DNA from: Opitutia bacterium
Lineage (GTDB): Bacteria > Verrucomicrobiota > Verrucomicrobiia > Opitutales > Opitutaceae
Direction: 5' to 3'
DNA length: 63,720 nt
NCBI GenBank assembly: GCA_016187925.1
Contig: JACPIS010000027.1
Location: forward strand, 1-63,720
Each line of letters opens with the position of its first letter. The stretch's first letter is position 1. The notes under the pieces were generated by a model. It did no database searches. It was not told where the DNA came from and saw only the letters and a program-made list of their open reading frames with translations. Below are positions 26,264 through 34,315 of this stretch, one piece after another. The position numbers were made by a program, and so were the translations under genes.

Positions 26264-28249
26264 TCAGGACTTGGGCGTTTCGGGTGGGGCGGGCGGGGCC
26301 TCGGGCGCGGGTTTCGGTTTGTCCGCCGGCTCGGCGGCGGGCTTGGCCGGGGCGCCGGGGTCGTGTTTCTCGGCGTAGGTCGCGGCGAAGAGGGCGTCGA
26401 GCAGCTCCTGGGTGATCTCGAAGGTGACGCCGCCGAACTCGGCCGTGCCGGCCAGTTGCGTGGTGCCGCCGAGGCGGTCGGTGAGGAGCAGCGTGGAGGT
26501 GGAGCTGGTAGCCGCGCCGGTGCCGCCGGTGAGGGCGAGCGTGACGTCGAGCCGGTATTTCCAAGGCTGGCTGGCGCCGCCGCTCTCGGCGTGGTCGGGA
26601 TTGAAGGCGTCGGCGACGAAGCGCTGGGCGCGCAGGCGGCGCATCTCTGCGAGGATCGTCGTGAGAATCTGGCGACCTTTGTCGGTGAGCTTGGCCTGAG
26701 CGAGGGATTCGGGGGTCAGTGCGACGGGATTGGCCGCCTCGAAGACGATGGCACTGCTCGCGATCTCGCTGAGCTTGAGTCCGGTGATGTGCGCGCCCTC
26801 GGGCAGCTCGCGCAGCAGGCGCTGGCGGAAATGCCGGGCGAGGACGGGCGTCATCTCGAGCACCTCGGGGTCGACCTGGTAGACGAACGGCGCGTTGGCG
26901 ACGCGGGCGTAGGCGGCGGCGCGCTCGTCGGGCTTGATGCCGATCTGGAGGGTGAGCGTCGAGGCGTCGGTGCCGCGCGGGCCGCCGCCGGTGTTGAGGT
27001 TGAGCGTGAGTTCGCGCTCGGGGCGGTTGAAGCCGTAGTTCTCGAGGTCGGCGGCCGAGGGGGCGTCGCTGAGGAATTTCTGTGCGGCGAAAAGCTCGAG
27101 CCGCTGCAACAGGTCCTGCACGACGGCGGAGTCGGCGGGGAGGGTCTGCGGGGCCTGGCCGGCGGCGCTGCGGGTGACGAGCTGCCAGGAACCGCCGCCG
27201 GTCGCGCCTTCGAGCCGTTGCAGGCTGAACTCGGGCTGGCCGGGGGCGACGAGGGTCAGCGCGGTGACGGCCTTGGCCTCGAAGTCGAGGATGCGTTTGT
27301 CGCGGAGGGTTTCCTGGGCGTTGCGCAGGCGCTCGAGCAGGTCGGCGGGCACGGCGACGTTGAAGACGGCGGACTTGTCCTCGATCTTGGCGAAGTAGCC
27401 GCCGTCGGGCGACGCGGCGGCGAGCAGCAGGGTCTCGCGGCGGGCATTGCCTTCGAGCGTGATGCGCAGCGTGGGCGCGTCGAGGCCGGCCTTTTCGAGC
27501 TTCGGGTCGGCGGGGTCGTAGAATTTTTTCGCGAGCAGGGCGTTCAGCGCGTTGACGGTGTTGTCGACCTCGCCCTTGTTGGCGCGGGCGAGGATGGGCG
27601 TCTCGAAGGCCCAGCGGGCGCCCTCGCGGCGGAGGCGGACCTTGAGGTTGGCGGGCGCGGCGGTCTGGAGGCCGAGGGAGCGGACCTCGAAGACGGGGAC
27701 GGTGAAGATCGATTCGGAGCGCAGTTGGTCGAGTGCGAGGCCGACACTGTCGATGATGCTGCGACCGACGACGTGGATGCGTTTGCCGTCGGGCGAGAGG
27801 ACGTAGAGGCGGTTGCCGATCTTGGTGTCGTCGCCGATCTTCAGCTCGTAGGTCTTGCCGGCGGAGGTGAAGGCGAAAGTGAAGGCCGGATCGGCCAGGC
27901 CGTAGTCGGCGAGGGTTTGGCCGCTTTTGGGGAGGTCGGCGACGGCGAAGCTGGTCTCGTGTTCGAGGAGCTGCAGCTCGCTGAGGATGCGCGAGACGGC
28001 GTTGGCGTTGGCGGGCCAGTCGTAGGGGCGGGTCAGCCACCAGCTTTCCCCGCGCTTCTCAGCGCGCACCGCCGGGCTGCTCTTGCCGGAGCGGGTGAAA
28101 CTGTCGAGCGCGGCGGCCTCCGGGCCGAGTACGCGGCGGCGGGCCTCGAACTGGGCGCGCTCGGCCTTCCACTTCGCCTCGTAGTGGAAGATGTAGTAGA
28201 AGAGGACGACGTTGAGGAAAACCAGGACGAGGGTGACTTTGGTGCGCAT
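26264..28249 (-). CDS. DUF4340 domain-containing protein of a GldG-type ABC cluster
   Basis: The 661-residue product has one N-terminal helix (VTLVLVFLNVVLFYYIFHY) and a large extracytoplasmic region. Repeated beta-rich DUF4340 modules are recognisable: LADYGLADPAFTFAFTSAG, then KTYELKIGDDTKIGNRLYVL, and again LENYGFNRPERELTLNLNTG with VYQVDPEVLEM. The C-terminus is a Pro/Ala/Lys-rich tail (EPADKPKPAPEAPPAPPE). DUF4340 proteins are usually encoded next to GldA/F/G-like ABC transporter genes, as here; their biochemical role is unknown. It lies 109 bp downstream of the GldG-like gene on the same strand and is probably the last gene of the operon. Confidence 0.9.
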   Translation of the reverse strand: MRTKVTLVLVFLNVVLFYYIFHYEAKWKAERAQFEARRRVLGPEAAALDSFTRSGKSSPAVRAEKRGESWWLTRPYDWPANANAVSRILSELQLLEHETSFAVADLPKSGQTLADYGLADPAFTFAFTSAGKTYELKIGDDTKIGNRLYVLSPDGKRIHVVGRSIIDSVGLALDQLRSESIFTVPVFEVRSLGLQTAAPANLKVRLRREGARWAFETPILARANKGEVDNTVNALNALLAKKFYDPADPKLEKAGLDAPTLRITLEGNARRETLLLAAASPDGGYFAKIEDKSAVFNVAVPADLLERLRNAQETLRDKRILDFEAKAVTALTLVAPGQPEFSLQRLEGATGGGSWQLVTRSAAGQAPQTLPADSAVVQDLLQRLELFAAQKFLSDAPSAADLENYGFNRPERELTLNLNTGGGPRGTDASTLTLQIGIKPDERAAAYARVANAPFVYQVDPEVLEMTPVLARHFRQRLLRELPEGAHITGLKLSEIASSAIVFEAANPVALTPESLAQAKLTDKGRQILTTILAEMRRLRAQRFVADAFNPDHAESGGASQPWKYRLDVTLALTGGTGAATSSTSTLLLTDRLGGTTQLAGTAEFGGVTFEITQELLDALFAATYAEKHDPGAPAKPAAEPADKPKPAPEAPPAPPETPKS

Positions 28250-28358
28250 CGGAGGAGGCGATAAGCGATAAGCTTTAGGCGGTAAGCTTGGTCAGCGAGG
28301 GGGAAGGGATGGGGGGCGGTTTCGGGAGCCTACGGCTTAGAGGTTATTGCGGCCGGCG

Positions 28359-29825
28359 TCAGGAGCGGCGCGTCCAGTAGACGAGCAGGCCGAGCAGGCC
28401 GACGGCGCCGGGCACGAGGAGGAGCAGACCGAGGCGGAGCCGGCCGAGTTCCTCCGCGGAGAGGGAAAGCTGGAAGCGCTCGATGGGGCGGACGGGGATG
28501 TTGACGTGCGTGTCGCGGTCGACGGCCCAGTTCACCGTGGCGAGGAAAAGGTTGAGATTGCCGACGTTGATGACGCGGTCGTTGGTCACGAGGTCGGCGG
28601 TACCGAAGACGGCGAGGCGGCCGCCGGGCACGCTGAGCGGCAGGGCGGCGGGCTTCACGCGCTCGGTGACCACCAGCACGCCGAGCTGGCCGCGGAGGTC
28701 CTGGCCGGGCGTGAAGACTTGGGGAATCTTCAGCCGGTAGCTGGTCTCGCCCCAGGCGGTGTCGCCGGTGGCGATGAGTTTCTTCACCATCAGGCCGTCG
28801 TCCGCGGCGCGGCCGAGGTCGTCGCTGACCACGCGCGAGAGACCGACGATCACGGGCAGGCCGTTGTTGATCAGGTTTTGCGTGATGGGGTGCGGGAGAA
28901 AGCGGCGGAGGCGGAGGTTGTTGCTCTCGTTCTGTTCCTCGGGGTTGGAGTCGAGAATGACGTTGTCGTAGACGATGACGCCCCAGTCGAAGAGCAGGTT
29001 GTCGAGGCCGTGCTGGCGCATCGGGTCGAGCATGAGGACGAGGCGGCCGGCGCGGGTCTGCAGGTAATTGCGGAGCAGCTCCTCCTCGAAGGGCTGCACG
29101 CGGCCCTGCTGGCCGGCGGCGATGATGAGCGCGGCGTCGTCGGGGATCTTGCGGGTCTGGGCGAGGTCGAGGCCGGCGAGGGCGAAGTTGCGCTGGCGCA
29201 GCTCGTCGCTGAGGAGCGACAGGCCGCGGGGCGAGACGTCGTCGGGGTTGAGCTCGCCGTGGCCCTGGAGGAAATAAATCTTCTTCTTGTCCGGCGAAGA
29301 CACGTCGAGGATCGCAGCGGTGAGGGTCGACTCGCCCTTGAAGGCCTCGCGGGTGGTCTTGCCCTTGATAGTGTAAAGCTCATCGATGCGCACGACGCGG
29401 CGGCGGTCGCCGCACAGGAGCACGACGATGTTGGGCAGCTCGATGCCGAGGGTCTCGGCCTCCTTGCGGTGCTGGTAGACGTCGAGGTACTCGACCTCGA
29501 TGCGGCCCTTCGGGCTGGCGCGGGTGGCGTAGGTGTATTCGCGCAGCAGGCCGCTGAGGTCGCGGTAGGCCTGGGCGATCTCGACGCTGTCGGAGTCGTC
29601 CGTGAACGTGACGACGATGCGCACAGGCGTGTCGAGCCGGTCGAGGTAGGCGCGGGTCTCGGCGGAGAGCGACTGGCGGCGGCTTTGCGTCAGGTCGAAG
29701 CGCCACGAGTGGTTCAGCGCGATGTAGTTCAACCCGGCGAACAGCGAGAGGAAGAGCACGGCCTGCAGCAGCAGGTTGATCAGGCGGACCCAGCGGGCGG
29801 TGCGGAAGCTGTCGGCGAAGCGCAT
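28359..29825 (-). CDS. GldG-like ABC-associated protein
   Basis: The 488-residue product has a helix near each end (LINLLLQAVLFLSLFAGLNY; LLLLVPGAVGLLGLLVYW) and a large extracytoplasmic domain between them. The opening RFDLTQSRRQSLSAETRAYL and the segment YFLQGHGELNPDD are characteristic of the GldG/DUF7088 family (ABC_transp_aux). GldG works with the GldA ATPase and GldF permease; in gliding Bacteroidetes the set is needed for motility, elsewhere its cargo is unknown. The start ATG at 29825 lies 1 nt after the permease stop codon (TGA-C-ATG), so translation is coupled. Confidence 0.9.
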   Translation of the reverse strand: MRFADSFRTARWVRLINLLLQAVLFLSLFAGLNYIALNHSWRFDLTQSRRQSLSAETRAYLDRLDTPVRIVVTFTDDSDSVEIAQAYRDLSGLLREYTYATRASPKGRIEVEYLDVYQHRKEAETLGIELPNIVVLLCGDRRRVVRIDELYTIKGKTTREAFKGESTLTAAILDVSSPDKKKIYFLQGHGELNPDDVSPRGLSLLSDELRQRNFALAGLDLAQTRKIPDDAALIIAAGQQGRVQPFEEELLRNYLQTRAGRLVLMLDPMRQHGLDNLLFDWGVIVYDNVILDSNPEEQNESNNLRLRRFLPHPITQNLINNGLPVIVGLSRVVSDDLGRAADDGLMVKKLIATGDTAWGETSYRLKIPQVFTPGQDLRGQLGVLVVTERVKPAALPLSVPGGRLAVFGTADLVTNDRVINVGNLNLFLATVNWAVDRDTHVNIPVRPIERFQLSLSAEELGRLRLGLLLLVPGAVGLLGLLVYWTRRS

Positions 29826-29826
29826 G

Positions 29827-30588
29827 TCAGCCTTGGAGGAGCTTCGCCTCGACGCCGAGGATGCTGAAGATGAGCGCGAGCGTCGCGCCGGAGAAATAGA
29901 AGATGATCTGCCGCGTATCGATGACGCCGTGCGTGAAGTCGTCGAGGTGCTGGAAAATCTGCAGCGAGTCGACGGCGGCCTTGGCCGGGCGCAGCACCTC
30001 CTGGTTGAGCACGGCGAGGTCGGCGGCATAGCGCAGGCCGAGGATCAGGCCGATGAGCATCGTGCAGCAGAGGATGCCGGCGACGGCCTGGCTGCGCGTC
30101 ATCGCGCTGGCGAAGATGCCGACGGCGATGAAGAGCAGGCCGCTGACCGCGATGAAGAGATAGCCGCCGATGAGCGGTCCCGGGTCGAGCAGGCGCGCAT
30201 CGCGCGCGAAGCGGAACAGCACGTAATGGAAGCCCAGCGTCGAGGCCCACAGCAGCAGGTAGAGCACGTAGGACGCCACGAACTTGCCCAGCACGACCTC
30301 GGCGGTCGACACCGGGGTGGTGAGCAGCGTCTCAAGCGTGCCGAGCCGGCGCTCCTCGGCGAGCGAGCGCATGGTCAGGAGCGGCACCATGAAGAAGACC
30401 GGCAGCCAGAACAGCTGGAAGAACACGGCGGCGGGCGGCGCCTCCTGCGGCGTCTTCGTGTAGTTTTCCAGGATGCCGGTGAAGACGAACGCCATCACGA
30501 GCAGGAACAGCACCGCGGCGATGTAGGTGCTGGCGCTGAACAGCAGGGAGCGGAGCTCGTGCGAGAGGATGGTGAAGAAGTGGCGCAC
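29827..30588 (-). CDS. ABC transporter permease, GldF-like
   Basis: The 253-residue product starts with a GTG at 30588 (encoding fMet, then RHFFTILSHELRSLLFS). It has six hydrophobic helices and the ABC2/GldF-type motif RSLAEERRLGTLETLLTTPV after the second helix. It forms the membrane part of the transporter with the ATPase encoded 47 bp upstream. No ATG fits: the reading frame continues upstream only as a low-complexity stretch (CTCAACTCCCTCCCTCCC) without a clear ribosome-binding site. Its stop is 1 nt from the next start. The 11-mer GTTGAGTGCTG in this gap is shared with the insert in the ycaQ-like gene. Confidence 0.9.
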   Translation of the reverse strand: MRHFFTILSHELRSLLFSASTYIAAVLFLLVMAFVFTGILENYTKTPQEAPPAAVFFQLFWLPVFFMVPLLTMRSLAEERRLGTLETLLTTPVSTAEVVLGKFVASYVLYLLLWASTLGFHYVLFRFARDARLLDPGPLIGGYLFIAVSGLLFIAVGIFASAMTRSQAVAGILCCTMLIGLILGLRYAADLAVLNQEVLRPAKAAVDSLQIFQHLDDFTHGVIDTRQIIFYFSGATLALIFSILGVEAKLLQG

Positions 30589-30635
30589 CGGGAGGGAGGG
30601 AGTTGAGTGCTGGAAATCGGGGGAAGCCGGGCCGG

Positions 30636-31661
30636 TCAGAATTTCGGCAAGGGCGCGCGGCTGCCTTCTTCGTCGTTCGGCTTGTCGGGCAGGCGGGCGT
30701 CCCAGCTGCGGCGGGTGGCGGCGAGGAAGACATCCTCGAGCGAGGGCAGGGTGTGGCCGAGGGCGCGGATGCGATAGCCGCGGGCGGGCAGGAGCTGCAG
30801 CAGTCTTTCGCCCATATCCTCCTCCGCCTCGGAGGTGAGGGTGGCGATACAGAAGCCGTCGGGCCCGCAGTCGCCGAGGGCGGCGACCTGGAGGCCGGGC
30901 TCCGCTTCCTTCAGCACGGCGGCCAACTGGTCCGTGGCGCCGGCGAGCTCGATACGGTAGCTGGTGTGGCCGAAAATCTCGTGGCGCAGCTCGGCGGGCG
31001 AGCCCTGGGCGACGATGCGGCCGCCGTTGATGATGAGCACGCGGTCGCACGTGACCTCGATCTCGGGCAGGATGTGCGAGGAGATGATGACGCTCATGCG
31101 GCCGCGCAGGCTGGCGATGAGATCGCGGACGATGAGGATCTGGTGCGGGTCGAGGCCGATGGTCGGCTCGTCCATGATGATGACGGCCGGCTCGGCGAGG
31201 ATGGCCTCGGCGATGCCGACGCGCTGCTTCGTGCCCTTCGAGAGGCGGCCGAGGACGCGGTGGCGGCTGCGCTTGAGGTCGCAGAGTTCGAGCACCTCGT
31301 CGATGCGCTGGCGGAGCTTGGCGCGCGGCACCTCCTTTAGGCGGCCGCGGAACCAGAGGTACTCGGAGACGCGCAGATCCTCGGGCAACGGATTATTCTC
31401 CGGCATGTAGCCGATGTGGCGCTTGGTCAGCTCCGGGTGCGAGGCGACGGGCAGGCCGCAGATCTTCACCGAGCCCGACGTGGCCGGCAGGTAGCCGGTG
31501 AGGATGCGCATCGTCGTGCTCTTTCCGGCGCCGTTCGGCCCGAGCAGGCCGACGATCTCGCCGCGCTTCACCGTGAAGCCGAGGTCGTTGACGGCGGAAA
31601 GGGAACCGTAATTTTTCTGGAGGTGTTCGACCTCGATGGTGATGTCGGGAATTTCGGCCAT
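30636..31661 (-). CDS. ABC transporter ATP-binding protein, GldA-like
   Basis: The 341-residue product has Walker A GPNGAGKST (41-49), a signature loop RLSKGTKQR (139-147, where LSGGQ is usual), Walker B VIIMDEPT (160-167) and the H-loop in ISSHILPE. The YMPENNPLPEDLRVSEYL segment and the C-terminal domain of about 110 residues (ending SLEDVFLAATRR) are as in GldA and other ABC2-type drug or gliding transporters. Start at 31661 (MAEIPDITIEVEHLQKNYG); an upstream in-frame ATG adds 10 residues. It is the first gene of the transporter operon ending with DUF4340. Confidence 0.94.
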   Translation of the reverse strand: MAEIPDITIEVEHLQKNYGSLSAVNDLGFTVKRGEIVGLLGPNGAGKSTTMRILTGYLPATSGSVKICGLPVASHPELTKRHIGYMPENNPLPEDLRVSEYLWFRGRLKEVPRAKLRQRIDEVLELCDLKRSRHRVLGRLSKGTKQRVGIAEAILAEPAVIIMDEPTIGLDPHQILIVRDLIASLRGRMSVIISSHILPEIEVTCDRVLIINGGRIVAQGSPAELRHEIFGHTSYRIELAGATDQLAAVLKEAEPGLQVAALGDCGPDGFCIATLTSEAEEDMGERLLQLLPARGYRIRALGHTLPSLEDVFLAATRRSWDARLPDKPNDEEGSRAPLPKF

Positions 31662-31721
31662 GCGGCGGGCGCGGAAGCACTCCATTAACACGGGGTTTGG
31701 CCCCGGCGGGCAAGCCTCGTG

Positions 31722-32738
31722 TCAGGCCACTTCCTTGCCCAGCGTGACCTCGCCGGCGCGGAAGCGTTCCGTCCGGCCCGTGTCGAGGCGCACGATCAGC
31801 GAGCCCTCGTCGTCGATGCCGGTGGCGGTGCCGTGAACGGTGCGTACGCCCTGGATGATCGTGACCGGGCGGCCGCGCAGGATGTCGTGGCGCTTCCAGA
31901 GGCTGGCGAAGGTGTCGCGGTAATCCCCCTCGATGAACTGCGCGTAGGCGAGGTCGAGCCGGCCGATGAGGGCGGCGACGAACTTGTTCAGGTCGAGCGG
32001 GCCGCCGGCGGCCTCGGCGAGCGTGGTGGCGGAGCGGCGCAACTCGGGCGGCAGGTCGGCGGCGCGGCCGTTGACGTTGAGGCCGAGCCCGAAGACGAGG
32101 TCGCGCACCTGGTCGGCGTCGACGCGCGCCTCGGTGAGCATGCCGCCGGCCTTGCGGCCCTCGATCAGCAGGTCGTTGGGCCACTTGAGGCCGGGCTTGA
32201 GCCTGCAGAAATTCGCGACGAGTTCGCAGACGTTGAGTCCCATCCAGAGCGTGAAATCCTGGAGCTGCGCGGGCACGATCTGCGGGCGGAAGGCGAAGCT
32301 GAGATAAAGGTTGCCGTTGGCCGCGCTGTGCCACGGGCGGCCGCGCCGGCCGCGGCCGTGGGTCTGCTCGCGGGCGAGGACGACGAACGGCACCGGTTCG
32401 CCCGTCGCCAGCCGGCGCTCGGCCTCGCTGTTGGTGCTGTCGGTGCGCTCGAGGCAGCAGAGGTGCAGCGGGCGGCGGCGCTTGGCGAGGTAGGCCTCGA
32501 TGAGCGCCTCGTGCAGGCCGGCCGGAGTCTGCATCAGCCGGTAACCGTGGCTGCGCGCGGCTTCGAAGGTGAAGCCCTGGCCCTCGAGCTTCTGCAACTG
32601 CGCCCAGACCGCGACGCGCGAGATGCCGAGCAGCTTGGCCAGCTTCTGGCCGGAGACGTAGTCGCCGTCGCTGGAAAGCAGTTCGCGGAGGATGAGGACT
32701 TCAGTGCGGGCCAAGCCGCCATTTGGCGACAAATTCAC
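31722..32738 (-). CDS. birA: Biotin-[acetyl-CoA-carboxylase] ligase, bifunctional BirA type
   Basis: This 338-residue enzyme attaches biotin to the carboxyl-carrier protein of acetyl-CoA carboxylase. An N-terminal winged helix (about 10-65; GQKLAKLLGISRVAVWAQLQ) suggests it is also a DNA-binding repressor of biotin genes. The catalytic domain shows TDSTNSEA, the nucleotide/biotin loop GRGRRGRPW (128-136), LKWPNDLL and GLGLNVNG. The C-terminal SH3-like domain is present (GRPVTIIQGVRTVHGTATGI). Its partner enzyme subunit AccA is encoded at 52446. It is followed after 60 bp by the ABC ATPase gene on the same strand. Confidence 0.95.
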   Translation of the reverse strand: MNLSPNGGLARTEVLILRELLSSDGDYVSGQKLAKLLGISRVAVWAQLQKLEGQGFTFEAARSHGYRLMQTPAGLHEALIEAYLAKRRRPLHLCCLERTDSTNSEAERRLATGEPVPFVVLAREQTHGRGRRGRPWHSAANGNLYLSFAFRPQIVPAQLQDFTLWMGLNVCELVANFCRLKPGLKWPNDLLIEGRKAGGMLTEARVDADQVRDLVFGLGLNVNGRAADLPPELRRSATTLAEAAGGPLDLNKFVAALIGRLDLAYAQFIEGDYRDTFASLWKRHDILRGRPVTIIQGVRTVHGTATGIDDEGSLIVRLDTGRTERFRAGEVTLGKEVA

Positions 32739-32764
32739 GCGCTTGGCAAGCGGCGCGTGGCCGC

Positions 32765-33505
32765 TCAGCGCCGGCGGCGCACGAAGCTGAGCAGGGCGAG
32801 ACCGGCCGCGAGCAGGCCGTAAGTCGAGGGTTCGGGCACGGCTGTGGGAGCTCCGGCTTGGAACAGGGCCAGCACCTCGGTCGAGCTGAGCGGCTGGTTG
32901 TAGAGGCGGATCCAGTTGACCGCGCCGGCGGACGCCTCGTTCTGCGAGGTGTTATGGTCGTCGGTGAAGAAGATCACGGGGGAGCCGGCCGTGCCGGCGA
33001 CGGCGATGTTGCCCGAGTCCGTGAAGCTGAGCACCGAGATGCCGTTGACGTAGCCGGTCACCAGCTGGGTGGAACTGTCCCGCGTAAGGACGATGTCGAC
33101 CGACGTGTTGACTGTGAAGTCCGTGGAAGTCGAGATAGCGGGGCTGTAGAACTGCAGTTTGCCGTTGTAGCTGTAGAGCCCCGCATCGGCCCCGAGGTTG
33201 GCGAGGTCGATGATCTTCTTCCAGCTGTTGAGCGTCTGGAAGGAGAAGCTGAGTTCGATGGTGTAGTTGGCCGGATCGAACGCGGTGTCGGTGTAAGTCA
33301 GGCCCGGATTGGCGCTGAAAGTATAGACGCCGTTGCCGACCGTGCCGCCGCCGGCGGTCAGCGCCGGTCCGCCCTGCGAGTCGTTGAGATTGTTGGCGAA
33401 GGCGTAGATGCGCAGCGGAGTGGGCAGGACGGTCTGCGCCCGGCCGGCCAGCCCGGCCATCAGGGCAAGGCAAAGCACAAAAAGCAGGCGCGTGCGTGGT
33501 CGCAT
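32765..33505 (-). CDS. Exported LamG-domain protein with PEP-CTERM sorting signal
   Basis: The 246-residue product has a signal peptide (LLFVLCLALMAGLAGRAQ), a concanavalin A/LamG-like domain (about 25-215; IYAFANNLNDSQG, WIRLYNQPLSSTEVLALF) and a classic C-terminal PEP-CTERM signal: VPEPSTYGLLAAGLALLSF followed by RRRR. In other bacteria this tail is recognised and cut by an exosortase, sending the protein to the cell surface or exopolysaccharide. No exosortase gene is in the window. Start at 33505 (MRPRTRLLF) precedes the signal peptide directly; the frame upstream has no coding character. Confidence 0.9.
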   Translation of the reverse strand: MRPRTRLLFVLCLALMAGLAGRAQTVLPTPLRIYAFANNLNDSQGGPALTAGGGTVGNGVYTFSANPGLTYTDTAFDPANYTIELSFSFQTLNSWKKIIDLANLGADAGLYSYNGKLQFYSPAISTSTDFTVNTSVDIVLTRDSSTQLVTGYVNGISVLSFTDSGNIAVAGTAGSPVIFFTDDHNTSQNEASAGAVNWIRLYNQPLSSTEVLALFQAGAPTAVPEPSTYGLLAAGLALLSFVRRRR

Positions 33506-33610
33506 GGGAGGCAGGGTAGGCGGCGACCCGATCAAGTAAAGCCTGCGAACGGATGGAGACTTTCGGACCCATGCCCTCACTCCTGCCGGACCTGCGAAAC
33601 GCTTTTTCGA

Positions 33611-34066
33611 TCAGTTGCCCGGCGCCGCCTGGAGTTCGGCGAGGCGCCGGGCTTCGGCGGCGCTTTTCCGCTCGTCGTAAGCGGCGTTGGCGCGGGCCTT
33701 GGCCGAGGGGGTGAGGAAGGGGATGTGCCAGCTGTTCAGCGCCCACTCGAGCGGGTTCATCGACGCACGGTACTGGCGCAGGGCTTTCTCGGTGCGTCCT
33801 TGCCGGCTGAGCAACGCGTCGGGGTCGGCGCGGCCGAGCTTGCTGTCCTCGACGTAGAAGCGCGGCAGCTTCACCACGTCGTTATCGTCGTGTGGGTCGC
33901 CGACGGCGGAGGTCTCTGGCTTTTTGGGCTCGGGCGGATTCGGGCGATACGCCGGGAAGGAGGCGTTGATCTTCGCCCGGGTCTGCGGTGACAACTCGGC
34001 GCGGGCCGCTGATCCGGCAACGAGGAAAAGGAGGCCGCAAAACACGCGGGCGAGCCGGAGGCGCAT
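33611..34066 (-). CDS. Small exported protein, unknown function
   Basis: The 151-residue product has a signal peptide (MRLRLARVFCGLLFLVAGSA, cut near ARA-E). The mature part is basic and helical with a Pro-rich stretch (YRPNPPEPKKPE), the string VVKLPRFYVEDSKL and a C-terminal Ala/Arg/Glu-rich helix. The VxLPxFxV motif after a signal peptide occurs in many exported Opitutaceae proteins, as far as I recall. No family can be named. About 250 bases without a gene separate it from the divergent island operon; they hold an AT-richer stretch near 34190-34250 but no promoter I would defend. Confidence 0.7.
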   Translation of the reverse strand: MRLRLARVFCGLLFLVAGSAARAELSPQTRAKINASFPAYRPNPPEPKKPETSAVGDPHDDNDVVKLPRFYVEDSKLGRADPDALLSRQGRTEKALRQYRASMNPLEWALNSWHIPFLTPSAKARANAAYDERKSAAEARRLAELQAAPGN

Positions 34067-34315
34067 ACCGCCATGACAGCAGAAGCGCGCACAGGTTCGA
34101 CCGGAAAAGCGGCGCGCCCGGTCTCCTCGGCAACCGATCGTTTTCGGTGAAGTGGCGGATGACGGTCAGATGTGCGATCCGGGAAAACTGAGATGAATTC
34201 CTTTTGATGATTAGGGCCTGATGGCCTGTTTGGTGGTTTTTTGTTTACGCCGGAGAGAGGGTTCGTCTCTCTTCCGGCCGCCGATCAGCGCGGGCCATGC
34301 TGTCGGGCGTATCCG

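Noticed and set aside
23326-26415. A 1,029-codon plus-strand frame opposite the AsmA-like gene; similar long frames at 703-2499, 983-3022 and 26168-28264.
   Set aside because: Same cause: GC-rich antisense shadow with no recognisable domain, while the opposite strand holds a real protein.
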